DNA of 64,000 nucleotides from NCBI GenBank assembly GCA_040217175.1, contig JAVJNT010000002.1, forward strand, positions 558,001 through 622,000, in the 5' to 3' direction. The notes under the pieces were generated by a model, which searched no databases, had not been told where the DNA came from, and was given only the letters and a program-made list of their open reading frames with translations. This stretch comes from Phycisphaerales bacterium. Lineage in GTDB: Bacteria; Planctomycetota; Phycisphaerae; Phycisphaerales; UBA1924. The position numbers were made by a program, and so were the translations under genes. Below are positions 1 through 9,033 of this stretch, one piece after another (positions within the stretch are counted from its first letter, which is position 1; each line of letters begins with the position of its first letter).

Positions 1-871
1 GCACCGTTCCGAGCAGGTCCTGCGCGATCTCGCCCAGCGTGTCGCCCGACTTGACCGTGTACGTCAGCGGACCGCCACGGGTCGGCTTCAGTTCGCGGGG
101 CGCGGCCTGCTTCGATGGCGCCGCCGCGGCAACGACCGATGCCGTCGGATCGAAGATCCGCAACGTCACGCCCTGACGCACCGAGCCATTCTCGCCCACG
201 CGGCCGGCATTGTCCTTGGCGATGCGACGCCACGCGTTGCCGTCGCCGTAGTACTTCTCGGCGATCTTGTACAGCGACTCGTTCGCCTGCACGTGGTGCT
301 GCACGACGACCGGCTGGGTCGAAACCTCACGCGAGACGGACCGGCCGTCGGCGCCGTTCAGCGACGCCATGCCGTTGGGCTTCGTGGACGTCGCCAGGCC
401 GGTGAGCTTTCGCATGCCCTGGGCCATCGCTTCAGCGCCGTCCGCGACCGACTCGCCCACGACGTCCAGCACCGTCCGCTCGCGCGGCGGCTCGGCGGGC
501 ATGAACGCGCCGCCGCCCTCGCCCACCACCAGCTTGATAGGGCCGGGCCGTGGCCGCTCGGGCGCCGCCTCGACCGGAGCCTCGATCGCCAAGCCGCCGC
601 CAGACTGCTCCGCAGCCTTCGGAACATCCCGCTCGTTCGAATCCTGGATCCGACGCGCCGGCCGCCCCCGATACTCGTCCTCATCCTGCGGCACCGCAAC
701 GATCCGCCGCATGGCCTGGCCCTCGGTCGCGTCGATGAGCACCGTCGCGTCGTGGGGCGCGTCTTCGAGCTCGGCCGACCGAGCGGCCGCCAGATGGTCG
801 CTAATCAACAACCCGACCACCATCACGGCGGCGAATCCAAGCACCAGGGCCAGCTTCTGCTCTCGAGTCAA
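1..871 (-). CDS. LysM-domain membrane-anchored protein (3' end cut by window edge)
   Basis: The start is a TTG whose last two bases overlap the rsmH stop codon (TTGA), so the two genes are translationally coupled. After a short basic start there is one membrane segment (about residues 6-24), then a low-complexity Ala/Glu/Pro-rich linker. A first LysM-like region follows (HHVQANESLYKIAEKYYGDG), and a second LysM starts at the window edge (LTYTVKSGDTLGEIAQ). LysM modules bind peptidoglycan. Lying directly after rsmH, where ftsL sits in many division clusters, it may be a wall- or septum-associated protein, but it does not resemble FtsL. At least 290 residues are visible; the C-terminus is outside the window. 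Confidence 0.75.
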   Translation of the reverse strand, partial: MTREQKLALVLGFAAVMVVGLLISDHLAAARSAELEDAPHDATVLIDATEGQAMRRIVAVPQDEDEYRGRPARRIQDSNERDVPKAAEQSGGGLAIEAPVEAAPERPRPGPIKLVVGEGGGAFMPAEPPRERTVLDVVGESVADGAEAMAQGMRKLTGLATSTKPNGMASLNGADGRSVSREVSTQPVVVQHHVQANESLYKIAEKYYGDGNAWRRIAKDNAGRVGENGSVRQGVTLRIFDPTASVVAAAAPSKQAAPRELKPTRGGPLTYTVKSGDTLGEIAQDLLGTV

Positions 872-1854
872 CGCGACGGTCCCCCTTCCACGCTCGGGGT
901 CAGTTCGATGGCGCGCAGGCGGCCCGATCGGGCGCGACGATTCACCGCGACCTCCGCGTCGCCCGGCACGATGGGCTTGCGCGTCAGCCGACGGGCCTGC
1001 CCGGCGTCGCTCAGCGACGAGAACGCACGCTTGACCATCCGATCCTCGAGAGAATGGAAGGAGATGATGGCCACCCGTGCCCCCTGGGCCAGCCAACGGC
1101 CGGCCCCGTGCTCGCGCACCGCCCCGCCTGCCCGGACCGGCTCGCTCCCGATGCTCGTCGACCCGGCTTGAGACGCAATCGCGTCAAGCAGGGCCGACAG
1201 CGCGCCCAGCTCGTCGTTGACGGCTATCCGTAACGCCTGGAACGTCCGAGTAGCCGGGTCGATGCCGCCACCAGTGGTGCAAGACCGGACGAGCTCTGCG
1301 AGCGCGCGCGTGGTCGTTATCGGTTGCGAATCCCGAGAGGCGACAACTTTCCGCGCGATCCGACGAGACCCCCGCTCCTCGCCGAACGTCCACAGAATCT
1401 CCGCGATCTCGGCCTCGCTCGCGGTGGCCAACAGCTCCGCTGCGCTCACCCCGCTGGTCGGGTCCAGCCGCATGTCCAGCGGCCCATCCTGCCGAAACGA
1501 GAACCCGCGGTCGGGATCGTCGACCTGAGGGCTGGCGAACCCCAGGTCGGCCAGCAACGCGTCGGCTCGAAGCCCCATTCCGGCCATCGCGGCTGGCAGC
1601 CCCGCGAACGAGCCGCGGACCGCCTCGACCCGTACGTCAGGCTGCGCTTCCGCCACGGTCGCGCTCGCGCGCTCGAGCATGGATCCGTCGAGGTCGTTCA
1701 GGACCACCACGCCCTCGGACCCCACGAGGCCCGCCGCCGTCACCGCGTGCCCGCCCAGGCCCGCCGTCGCGTCGGCGTACACGTTGCCGGGCCGCAACAC
1801 AAGGAGCTCGATCGCCTCGCGGGCAAGCACGGACTGGTGTTCGCTCTGGGACAT
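868..1854 (-). CDS. rsmH: 16S rRNA (cytosine-1402-N4)-methyltransferase RsmH
   Basis: SAM-dependent methylase of C1402 in the 16S rRNA P site. The chosen start (MSQSEHQSVLAREAIELL) gives 328 residues, normal for the family, and drops an upstream extension of 121 codons that antisenses sppA. Recognisable blocks are YADATAGLGGHA (SAM motif I), LADLGFASPQVDDPDRGFSF with DGPLDMRLD, and a C-terminal ISFHSLEDRMVKRAF. A stretch of about 25 residues before that last block (TSIGSEPVRAGGAVREHGAG) looks like a lineage insertion. It is divergent from sppA, with 46 nt between the starts, and overlaps the LysM gene downstream. Confidence 0.95.
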   Translation of the reverse strand: MSQSEHQSVLAREAIELLVLRPGNVYADATAGLGGHAVTAAGLVGSEGVVVLNDLDGSMLERASATVAEAQPDVRVEAVRGSFAGLPAAMAGMGLRADALLADLGFASPQVDDPDRGFSFRQDGPLDMRLDPTSGVSAAELLATASEAEIAEILWTFGEERGSRRIARKVVASRDSQPITTTRALAELVRSCTTGGGIDPATRTFQALRIAVNDELGALSALLDAIASQAGSTSIGSEPVRAGGAVREHGAGRWLAQGARVAIISFHSLEDRMVKRAFSSLSDAGQARRLTRKPIVPGDAEVAVNRRARSGRLRAIELTPSVEGGPSR

Positions 1855-1900
1855 CGGGGCATGATTGCACGCCGCACCCCCGGCCGCAGTACAGTCGGGC

Positions 1901-2908
1901 ATGAAAGCCGTCCTCCTGCTTGTCCTTGCCTTGCTCCTGCTCGCCGGCTGCTCGCCCCTGGGCCTCACCGTGCGTCTGGGCCCGGCCAACGACCAGATCG
2001 TGGCCTCCAAGGTCCTCGAGGTCGGCGAGGGCCCCGGCGCCACCAGCGACCGCGTCGCGATGATCGTCGTGCGCGGCCTGATCACCGACACCCCGACCCC
2101 GGGCCTGCTGGGCGCCAGCACCGCCCCGATCGACGACATGGTGGCCCAGCTCAAGATGGCCGCCGACGACCCGGCCGTCAAGGCCGTCATCCTCCGCATC
2201 GACTCGCCCGGCGGCACCGTCGCCGGCAGCGAGACGGCCTACCGCGAGGTCCGGGCCTTCGCAGAGGCCACCGGCAAGCCCGTCATCGTCTCCCTGGGCG
2301 AGGTTGCCACCAGCGGCGGGTACTACCTGGCCCTGGCCGGCGACCACGTGATGGCCGAACCCGCCACGCTCACCGGCTCCATCGGCGTGCTCATCCCCAG
2401 CTTCAACGCCAGCGAGGGGCTCGACAAGCTGGGCATCCGGACCCTGTTCGTCACCAGCGGCCCAAACAAGGACCTGGCCAATCCCTTGGCGCCCGTCCAG
2501 GAAGGCCACTACGACATCCTCCGCGGCATCGTGGGCGAGTACTACGCGAGCTTCCTTTCGCTCGTCCTCCGCCGACGCCCGGGCCTGCTCCCCGACGAGG
2601 TCTCCGCTGCCACAGACGGCCGCGTCATGACCGGCGACACCGCCGCCGCCATCGGACTGGTCGATAGCCTCGGCGGCGTGCGCGACGCGATGGACACCGC
2701 CATGGAGAGCGCCGGCCTGGAGCGCGCCATCCTCATCCGCTACGGCCCACGCGGCAACGCCCCACGCACGGCCTACGCCAGCGGCCAAACCCCCACCCCG
2801 CTCATGGCCGACAACTCCGTCAGCCTCCTGCGGTTCGACGGCGGCGGCCTCTCGGCTGGCACGCTCGGCCTGCGACCGGGCGTGGGCTACTACGTGTGGA
2901 TTCCCTGA
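1901..2908 (+). CDS. sppA: Signal peptide peptidase SppA-type serine protease, lipoprotein form
   Basis: S49-family protease of 335 residues. The N-terminus MKAVLLLVLALLLLAGC is a lipoprotein signal with lipobox LAGC, so it should be anchored to a membrane on the periplasmic side. The catalytic region is clear: LRIDSPGGTVAGSE, then VATSGGYYLAL with the nucleophile Ser in SGG, then the general-base Lys in TSGPNKD. It is a short single-domain version, like the SppA of Gram-positives. No Shine-Dalgarno is visible; a TACAGT lies 5 nt before the ATG. It opens a rightward cluster with ftsW and murG. Confidence 0.9.
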   Translation: MKAVLLLVLALLLLAGCSPLGLTVRLGPANDQIVASKVLEVGEGPGATSDRVAMIVVRGLITDTPTPGLLGASTAPIDDMVAQLKMAADDPAVKAVILRIDSPGGTVAGSETAYREVRAFAEATGKPVIVSLGEVATSGGYYLALAGDHVMAEPATLTGSIGVLIPSFNASEGLDKLGIRTLFVTSGPNKDLANPLAPVQEGHYDILRGIVGEYYASFLSLVLRRRPGLLPDEVSAATDGRVMTGDTAAAIGLVDSLGGVRDAMDTAMESAGLERAILIRYGPRGNAPRTAYASGQTPTPLMADNSVSLLRFDGGGLSAGTLGLRPGVGYYVWIP

Positions 2909-2972
2909 GCGACCGCCGCGAGGTGGCTTTTACACCGGCGCACACCGCCCATCCGATAGCCCTACCTGACAC

Positions 2973-4289
2973 GTGCGCCCGGGCTGGACCATCCTGATCT
3001 GCGTGCTGACGCTCCTGGGCGTCGGCTTGGTCATGGTGCGCTCGGCAGATACGACCGTCGACCCCATCGACACGCCCAAGCCCCTCGATTTCAGCGAGGG
3101 GGCGGCCCTCGTCGTCGTACCCGACCCGAAAGAAATCGTTGACCCCACCTTCCGCGAGGCGCTCCTCGGCATGGCTACCTCGCGCGCCGCCATCTACGCG
3201 GGCCTCGCGCTGCTGGCCACGCTTGCCTTCGCGGCGCTCCCCAAGTCGCTGCTCGACCGCATCGACCACCTGGCCGACGTGCAGCGGCCCGGCCTCTGGC
3301 TCGCGATCGCGATCGCCCTCATCGTGGGCGTGCTCTTGCTGGTCTACGTGCCCGGGCTCAGCCGAGAGGCCAAGGGCGCCAAGCGGTGGATCGAGCTCAC
3401 GCTGCCAGGCGTCGGTGAGCAGAGCCTTCAGCCAAGCGAGATCGCCAAGTGGGCGCTGCCGGCCGTCATCGCCGTCTTCGCCGCCGCCCGCGGCCCCGCC
3501 ATCGGCACCATCCTGCAGGGCCTGCTGCCCGCCGGCGTCGCCGTCGCCCTCGTCTGCGGGTTCATCATGCTCGAGGACCTCGGCACGGCCGTCCTCATCG
3601 GAGCCTCATGCGGCGTCGTCCTGCTGGCCGCGGGCATCCGCTGGTGGCACGTCGCGGTCCTCGCCGCCGTCGCGCTGGCCGCCTCGGTGCAGGCCGTCCG
3701 CACCAGCCCCTACCGCATGGACCGCATCACCAGCTTCCTCGACCCCTGGGGCGACCCGGCCAACACCGGCTACCACATGATCCAGAGCCTCGCGGCAATC
3801 TCCGGCGGCGAGCTCACCGGCCGCGGCCTGGGCAACGGCCTGCACAAGCTGGGCTACCTGCCCGAAGACACCACCGACTTCCTTTTCGCCATCATCTGCG
3901 AAGAGCTGGGCGTGCTCGGCGCCGCGGGCGTGGCCGGCGTCTTCGCGCTGCTCACCTGGGCCTGCATCGGCGTGGTCCGCCAGGAGCGCGGGGTCGCCTG
4001 CCAACTCGTCGCCCTGGGGGTCACCGCAACGGTCGCGCTCCAAGCCATCATGAACCTCGCCGTGGTCACCGGGCTCGGGCCGACCAAGGGCATCGCCCTG
4101 CCGCTGGTCAGCGCCGGCGGCACGGGATGGATCCTCACCGGCGCCTCGCTCGGCCTGCTCGTCGCGATGGACCGCCGCGAGGCCGCGCGATCGACGGTCA
4201 TCGAGCACCAGCCGACGCGCGAGCCCGCGGGCGTGCAGCGCAGCCTGTTCGCGCGCAGCCGAGGACCGGGCGCCGAGGCGCCGGCTTGA
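2973..4289 (+). CDS. ftsW: SEDS-family peptidoglycan polymerase FtsW/RodA
   Basis: Polytopic membrane glycosyltransferase of 438 residues that polymerises lipid II. The GTG start precedes the first hydrophobic helix. Family landmarks are GAKRWIELTLPG followed by LQPSEIAKWALP, the loop PYRMDRITSFLDPWGDPANTGYH, and GLGNGLHKLGYLPEDTTDFLFA with ICEELG; PLVSAGGTGWI closes the core. The C-terminus is a short basic cytoplasmic tail. The stop TGA overlaps the TTG start of murG, so flippase-substrate synthesis and polymerisation are coupled. The murG neighbour favours FtsW over RodA, though both families share these motifs. Confidence 0.92.
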   Translation: MRPGWTILICVLTLLGVGLVMVRSADTTVDPIDTPKPLDFSEGAALVVVPDPKEIVDPTFREALLGMATSRAAIYAGLALLATLAFAALPKSLLDRIDHLADVQRPGLWLAIAIALIVGVLLLVYVPGLSREAKGAKRWIELTLPGVGEQSLQPSEIAKWALPAVIAVFAAARGPAIGTILQGLLPAGVAVALVCGFIMLEDLGTAVLIGASCGVVLLAAGIRWWHVAVLAAVALAASVQAVRTSPYRMDRITSFLDPWGDPANTGYHMIQSLAAISGGELTGRGLGNGLHKLGYLPEDTTDFLFAIICEELGVLGAAGVAGVFALLTWACIGVVRQERGVACQLVALGVTATVALQAIMNLAVVTGLGPTKGIALPLVSAGGTGWILTGASLGLLVAMDRREAARSTVIEHQPTREPAGVQRSLFARSRGPGAEAPA

Positions 4290-5425
4290 GCCGCAAGGCG
4301 CACATCGGCATCGCGTTCCTCGGTGGCGGCAGCGGCGGACACATCTACCCCTCGCTCGCCGTCGCCGACGCCATCGCCGGCCTCGTGCCCGACGCCCGCG
4401 CCGTCTTCCTCACCGGCGATCGACCCGCCGACGAACAGGCGCTCGCCAACGAGCTCGCCTTCGACGAGCCCGCCCGCCGCATCGCCCTGCACGCGCGCCC
4501 ACCGTCGGCTCGCCCCATCGCCATGCTGCGATGCGTCCGCGCCTGGGGCCAGGCCGTTCGCGACGCTCGCGAAGCCCTGCGGGATCTCAAGGACGCCAGC
4601 GAGCGCGTCGTCGCGATGTCGACCGGCGGCTACGTCTCGGCCCCCGCCGCCATGGCCGCGCGCGCCGAACGCGTCCCGCTCGTGCTCGTGAGCCTGGACG
4701 CCCGCATAGGCAAGGCCAACCGCTTCGTCGGCCGGCTCGCCGCCCACACCCTCGTCGGCCAGGACCATGCGCCGAGCGGCTGGCGTGCCGTCGGCACCAT
4801 CATCGGCACGCGCGCCATCGCGCCGGGCCCCAAGGCCGACTGCCGCCGCGTGCTGGGCCTCGAGGCTGATCAGCCGACCCTGCTCGTCATGGGCGGCAGC
4901 CAGGGCGCCACGTCGATCAACGCGCTCGTGCAAGCGCTCTGCACGAGGGAAGCCGAATCGCTGCGCGCGTGGCAGGCCATCCACTTGGCCGGCTCGCAGT
5001 CGGCCGCCAGCGATCTCCAGGCCGCCTACGACGACGCCGGCGTCGCCGCCCGCGTGCTCGAGCGCTTGAGCCCGATGGGCCCCGCGTGGGGCGCCGCAGA
5101 CCTGGCGCTCTGCCGCGGCGGCGCGGGCTCGGTGGCCGAGGCCCACGCCAACGCCGTACCGGCCGTGTTCCTGCCCTACCCCTACCACCGAGACCAGCAC
5201 CAGGCGGCCAACGCGCAACCGCTCGTCGATGCGGGCGGCGCGGTCGTGCTCGAAGACCGCATCTCGCCCGAGGCCAACTTCACTGCAGTCGCGCCGACGC
5301 TGCTCGACCTCATGGCCTCGGCGGACAAGCGACAGGCCATGGCCGACGCCCTGCGACGCGCCCCGCGGCAAGACGGCGCCGCGGAGTGCGCGCGCATCGT
5401 CGTCGACGCAGCCGTTCCTTGCTGA
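4286..5425 (+). CDS. murG: UDP-GlcNAc:undecaprenyl-PP-MurNAc-pentapeptide GlcNAc transferase MurG
   Basis: Makes lipid II from lipid I at the inner membrane face. It is a GT28 protein of 379 residues read from TTG 4286, overlapping the ftsW stop as TTGA. The N-terminal glycine-rich loop is FLGGGSGGHIYPSLAVA. The UDP-GlcNAc side shows LLVMGGSQGATSIN, ADLALCRGGAGSVAEA and PYPYHRDQHQAANA, the standard MurG donor-site motifs. Length and motif order are normal. No rarer start is needed because the TTG is the first in-frame initiator after the preceding gene. Confidence 0.93.
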   Translation: MSRKAHIGIAFLGGGSGGHIYPSLAVADAIAGLVPDARAVFLTGDRPADEQALANELAFDEPARRIALHARPPSARPIAMLRCVRAWGQAVRDAREALRDLKDASERVVAMSTGGYVSAPAAMAARAERVPLVLVSLDARIGKANRFVGRLAAHTLVGQDHAPSGWRAVGTIIGTRAIAPGPKADCRRVLGLEADQPTLLVMGGSQGATSINALVQALCTREAESLRAWQAIHLAGSQSAASDLQAAYDDAGVAARVLERLSPMGPAWGAADLALCRGGAGSVAEAHANAVPAVFLPYPYHRDQHQAANAQPLVDAGGAVVLEDRISPEANFTAVAPTLLDLMASADKRQAMADALRRAPRQDGAAECARIVVDAAVPC

Positions 5426-5463
5426 TTGCCTCGACTTCCCACGGGCCGGGCGGCGATCTCTGG

Positions 5464-5469
5464 TATACT
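5464..5469 (+). promoter_or_regulatory. Extended -10 promoter, leaderless type
   Basis: TGG-TATACT is an extended -10 element; the ATG of the next gene begins 7 nt after it, so the predicted transcription start coincides with the start codon. Confidence 0.55.
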
Positions 5470-5476
5470 TGCGTCG

Positions 5477-6034
5477 ATGGGGCAGAACGGTCATCACCAC
5501 GCCCGCCACGCCGCCGCGAGTACGACGTGCTGCGTGCTCTGGACGCCCGCAGGAACCGACCCGCCCGCCGAGCTACTCGCCTCGCTCGAGCGGCGGTCGC
5601 TGTCTTGGGTCGGTGTGCAGGACGGCTACTCCGCCATGGCCGAAATCCTGATGCGTCGCCGCTCGGGCGAGAGCCCCAAATCGGCCGTGCTCGTCCTGGT
5701 GCATCCGACGAAGCTCGACTTATCGGGCCTGGTCGTCGATGCCCTCGGACGCTTCGCCGGCCCCGTCGCGGTGTGGAGGTTCGATCCTGACGCCCAGCCC
5801 GTGCTCGCCGCCGCCGAGCGCCACGAACTAGCCACCGTCTTCGTGCGAACACAAGAAGGGGAGCCCCGCCGGGCCGACCAGTCTCAAGACCGACCGCCGC
5901 CGTCGTCTCCGGCCGCCTCGAGCGACGAGGGCGAACGCCGCCAGGTCGAGCCCGAGGACGAAGAGCCGACGGCGTCGTCGCTGCTCAGCGACGAGGAACT
6001 CAGCATGCTGCTGGCCGATCGGCCGGGGCACTAG
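5477..6034 (+). CDS. Receiver-like hypothetical protein upstream of a diguanylate cyclase
   Basis: A 185-residue protein I cannot assign to a named family. About residues 1-115 have the alternating hydrophobic strands and helices of a CheY-like or receiver fold (CCVLWTPAG, SAVLVLVHP, GPVAVWRF), but no clear phospho-acceptor Asp. The C-terminal 60 residues are charged and low-complexity and end in DEELSMLLADRP. The start MGQNGHHH was chosen because a TATACT lies 7 nt upstream; an earlier in-frame start would overlap the end of murG. Only 3 nt separate it from the GGDEF gene, so they are probably co-transcribed and functionally linked. Confidence 0.6.
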   Translation: MGQNGHHHARHAAASTTCCVLWTPAGTDPPAELLASLERRSLSWVGVQDGYSAMAEILMRRRSGESPKSAVLVLVHPTKLDLSGLVVDALGRFAGPVAVWRFDPDAQPVLAAAERHELATVFVRTQEGEPRRADQSQDRPPPSSPAASSDEGERRQVEPEDEEPTASSLLSDEELSMLLADRPGH

Positions 6035-6037
6035 GGC

Positions 6038-7405
6038 ATGGCGCTCGGCGGACGCCAGATGGGAGCACTCGTGGCCTCCGACGGAGCAACGCAATCCGGC
6101 GCGACGACCAACGGCCCGAGGCAGGCCCAGGGGCCGGCCCGCATCGTGCTCGTCGGCCGCACGGGCCTCGACGGCGTGCTGGCCGCTCCGGCGAGCACCG
6201 AGATGGTCCGCGTCCGCAGCGGCATGGACGCGCTGGGCGAGGTCTCGGCCTGGAGCCGACAGACGCGCGAGCACGGCGGCGAGCAGGTCGTCGTCCTGGG
6301 TGAGGCCATCGACGCTGACCCGACCTTGCTGCGTGCCCGTAAGCTCGTCGACGCCCTGCGACGGCTCGACCCGGGCGTCCGCGTGCTGGCCGTAGGCCGG
6401 CCGCTCGAGAGCGACCAGGCGAGCCGCGACGACGCGTTCGACGGCTGGCTCGACATCGACGACCCCGTCTTCTCGTCGCGTGTGCTCCTGCACGGCCGGC
6501 GGGCGGCGCGCTCGACGCCGACGCCGACGCCGACGCCGAAGCGTCCGGTCGAGGTCTCGGCGCCGCCGAAACCGACCGCCCCGCCGCCACCCGCCGACGA
6601 TCGCCGCTTGGTCGAGATGCTCCTGGCCGGCGAGTCGATCGAGGCCGCCGCGGTCGACCTTGCCTCCCGCCGCGCGGGCGCACCGCTGTCCCTGCGCGAT
6701 GCCTCTGAGGCAACGGACGATGCGAGCTGCGCGCGCATCCCCGGTGTTGCCGATCGCGTGCTCGTCGGCCCGCGCGCCGCGCACGAGCGACTGGCCGATG
6801 CCGCCGAATGGCTCGGCGGATGGCTCCGGCTCGAGGCCCGCCATCGCGCCCTGGAGAACGAGGCCAATACCGATCCACTCACCGGTGCCTGGAACCGCCG
6901 CCACTTCGAGCGCGCGCTGACCGACGCCATCGACGCGGCCGGCGAGGCACGCCGCGACCTGTCGGTGCTCGTCTTCGACATCGACGACTTCAAGCGCTTC
7001 AACGACGAGCACGGCCACGAGGCCGGCGACGAGATCTTGCGTGAGGTCGTCAACCTGCTGCAGAGCGTGATCCGCCCTACCGACAAGGTCTGCCGCATCG
7101 GCGGCGACGAGTTCGCCGTCATCTTCGACGACCCCGCCGGCAAGCGCGAGCCCACCAGCCGCCACCCGCGCTCGGTCGTTGGCCTCGCGAAGCGCTTCCA
7201 GAAGCAGGTCGCCGCCAAGCGATTCCCGAAGCTGGGCGACGACGCGCCGGGTCGCCTGACGATCTCGGGCGGGCTGGCAACGTTCCCCTGGGACGGCCTG
7301 GACGTCGCCTCGCTCGTACGCGCCGCCGACCAGCGAGCCCTCGAGGGCAAGCACCAAGGCAAGAACGCCATCGAGCTGGGGCCGGCGTCCGACGCCGAAG
7401 GCTGA
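6038..7405 (+). CDS. GGDEF diguanylate cyclase with receiver-like N-terminus
   Basis: Predicted to make cyclic di-GMP from two GTP. Residues 30-150 look like a degenerate receiver. A proline-rich linker around 159-186 contains a short Thr-Pro repeat encoded by tandem ACGCCG hexamers. The GGDEF domain spans about 275-450: NTDPLTGAWNRRHFERAL, FDIDDFKRFNDEHGH, and an intact GGDEF at 355-359. RPTD at 346-349 is exactly five residues before it, matching the RxxD product-inhibition I-site. The active site therefore looks catalytic and feedback-inhibited. An in-frame ATG at 6059 is an alternative start. Membrane segments are absent, so it should be cytoplasmic. Confidence 0.9.
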   Translation: MALGGRQMGALVASDGATQSGATTNGPRQAQGPARIVLVGRTGLDGVLAAPASTEMVRVRSGMDALGEVSAWSRQTREHGGEQVVVLGEAIDADPTLLRARKLVDALRRLDPGVRVLAVGRPLESDQASRDDAFDGWLDIDDPVFSSRVLLHGRRAARSTPTPTPTPKRPVEVSAPPKPTAPPPPADDRRLVEMLLAGESIEAAAVDLASRRAGAPLSLRDASEATDDASCARIPGVADRVLVGPRAAHERLADAAEWLGGWLRLEARHRALENEANTDPLTGAWNRRHFERALTDAIDAAGEARRDLSVLVFDIDDFKRFNDEHGHEAGDEILREVVNLLQSVIRPTDKVCRIGGDEFAVIFDDPAGKREPTSRHPRSVVGLAKRFQKQVAAKRFPKLGDDAPGRLTISGGLATFPWDGLDVASLVRAADQRALEGKHQGKNAIELGPASDAEG

Positions 7406-7411
7406 CCCGTC

Positions 7412-8452
7412 TCAGGCCTTGCCGACGCCGATGCGTAGCAGCCGCGTGCCGCCCAGCGGCGCTGCGGGATCACACACGAACGACACGCGGTCGGCGCATG
7501 CGGCCGGCACGACGATCGTGTGCCCGGCGTGCACGGGCAGCGCTGCGTCGTCGTCGTCCTCGACCACGACCTCGCCCACGCCCGACACGAGCATCAGCAC
7601 CTGGCAGCGCCCGTCGAAGCTCAGCGGGATCTCGTCGCCCCCGTGTGGCCGCGCCTCGTCGATCGAGAACGCGTCGAGCGCGCACAGCCGTCCCGCATCG
7701 TCGCCGCTCGCCAGCCGCCGGGTCGCCGGCGGCGGCCCGCCGAGGATGCACTCGACGGCCTGTTCCAGGTGCAGCTCGCGCCCCTGCCGCCCGTACTCGC
7801 GCGCCCAGTCGTACACGCGGAACGTCGTGTCGCTGGGCGTCTGTACCTCGGCCACCAGCGTGCCCGCGCCGAGCGCATGGATCGTGCCCGTCGGCAGCGT
7901 GTGCAGGTCGCCCACCCGCGACGGTGCGCTGTGCAGCATCGCCGGCACGTCGCCGCCCTCGCGCGCTGCGGCGCCGACGTCGGCCGCCGTCACGCCGGGT
8001 GCGAGGCCTTTCAGGATGCGGGCGTGCTCTTCGGCCTCGACCACGTACCAGCACTCGGTCTTCACGTGCGCCTCGGCGTGGGCCGCCGCATAGGCCGGGC
8101 TCGGGTGCACCTGGATCGACAGGTTCTCGCGCGCATCAAGGTACTTGACCAGGAGCGGAAAACGACCGTCGAGCGACCCGACCGGGCCGAGCAGGTCAGC
8201 GCCCCAGAACTCGACTGCATCTCGGATGCTGCGGCCCGCGAGCGCGCCGCGTGCGATGATCGACGACACGCCCGAGCCACCCGCGCCAGACGCACTCGTC
8301 GCGTCGAGGTCGGCAAGCTCCCAGCTCTCACCAACGCTGGCGCCGTCGGGCAGGTCCTTGCCCAGCGTGGCCAGACGCCGACCGCCCCAGACCTTTTCGA
8401 AGAGCCTGGGCTCGAGCACGAACGGCAGTGGTTCTTGGATGGCGTCAGCCAC
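7412..8452 (-). CDS. manA: Type I mannose-6-phosphate isomerase
   Basis: Zinc-dependent interconversion of mannose-6-phosphate and fructose-6-phosphate, feeding GDP-mannose and polysaccharide synthesis. It is a 346-residue cupin. Visible motifs are KVWGGRRLATLG near the N-terminus, GRFPLLVKYLDARENLSIQV followed by HP (zinc His), KTECWYVVEAE, and PTGTIHALGAGTLVAEVQ. The start is GTG, 8 nt after the fabZ stop, so it is the third gene of an operon with the Hc1-like protein and fabZ. Length is close to the short bacterial class (about 310-350) rather than the 400-residue E. coli type. Confidence 0.88.
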   Translation of the reverse strand: MADAIQEPLPFVLEPRLFEKVWGGRRLATLGKDLPDGASVGESWELADLDATSASGAGGSGVSSIIARGALAGRSIRDAVEFWGADLLGPVGSLDGRFPLLVKYLDARENLSIQVHPSPAYAAAHAEAHVKTECWYVVEAEEHARILKGLAPGVTAADVGAAAREGGDVPAMLHSAPSRVGDLHTLPTGTIHALGAGTLVAEVQTPSDTTFRVYDWAREYGRQGRELHLEQAVECILGGPPPATRRLASGDDAGRLCALDAFSIDEARPHGGDEIPLSFDGRCQVLMLVSGVGEVVVEDDDDAALPVHAGHTIVVPAACADRVSFVCDPAAPLGGTRLLRIGVGKA

Positions 8453-8460
8453 GGACGCTG

Positions 8461-9024
8461 TCAGCCGCCGGGGTTGGCGTTGGGGTCAGCCACGGCGTCG
8501 ATCGCCATGCCCGAGATCGTCGCCTCGAACGCGAGACGATTCTCGACCACGCCCTGGACGTTCGCCGTGAAGCGACGCCGCCCGAACTTGATCTCTTGGC
8601 CGAGCAAAATGAGTTCGTCACCAGGCGCGACCATCGAGCGGAACGCCGCGTTCTCGATCCGCAGGAATGCGGCGAGGTACGGGTCCTTGTGGCGCGCGAG
8701 GAACATGAAGCACGCGAGTTGCGCGCCGGCCTCGATCTGCAGCACGCCGGGGAACATGGGCTTGCCCGGGAAGTGCCCGGCCACCCAGAACTCGTCGTCG
8801 CTAACCGATCGGGCGGCCACCGCCTTGGTGTAGCCCTCGTTGTGCCACACCAGGCGGTCGATCAGCCGCATCTGCCCTCGATGGGGCAGGATGCGCTCCA
8901 CGCCGGCCGTGTCGAGCACGTACGAGCCCAGGTCGATCCCGCCGAGCGGGAACAACAGTCCCTTGGCGCTCGCGGGAGCGCCGGCGGGGTCGGTCGCGGG
9001 CGTGTCACTCGAAACGGTCGGCAT
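8461..9024 (-). CDS. fabZ: 3-hydroxyacyl-ACP dehydratase FabZ-like hotdog protein
   Basis: Dehydrates 3-hydroxyacyl-ACP in fatty-acid elongation. It has 187 residues: an N-terminal extension of about 40 residues, then the hotdog core ILPHRGQMRLIDRLV, the helix motif AGHFPGKPMFPGVLQIEAG with catalytic His and Glu, and the strands that follow. It is longer than E. coli FabZ (151) because of the N-terminal extension and a C-terminal tail. Gene 2 of the Hc1-fabZ-manA operon, 9 nt after the Hc1 stop. A related hotdog dehydratase with another substrate cannot be excluded. Confidence 0.85.
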   Translation of the reverse strand: MPTVSSDTPATDPAGAPASAKGLLFPLGGIDLGSYVLDTAGVERILPHRGQMRLIDRLVWHNEGYTKAVAARSVSDDEFWVAGHFPGKPMFPGVLQIEAGAQLACFMFLARHKDPYLAAFLRIENAAFRSMVAPGDELILLGQEIKFGRRRFTANVQGVVENRLAFEATISGMAIDAVADPNANPGG

Positions 9025-9033
9025 CGTGGGTAT

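Noticed and set aside
6514-6540. ACGCCG tandem hexamers as a phase-variation switch in the GGDEF gene.
   Set aside because: Hexamer units add whole codons (Thr-Pro) in a linker, so copy changes would not switch the gene off.
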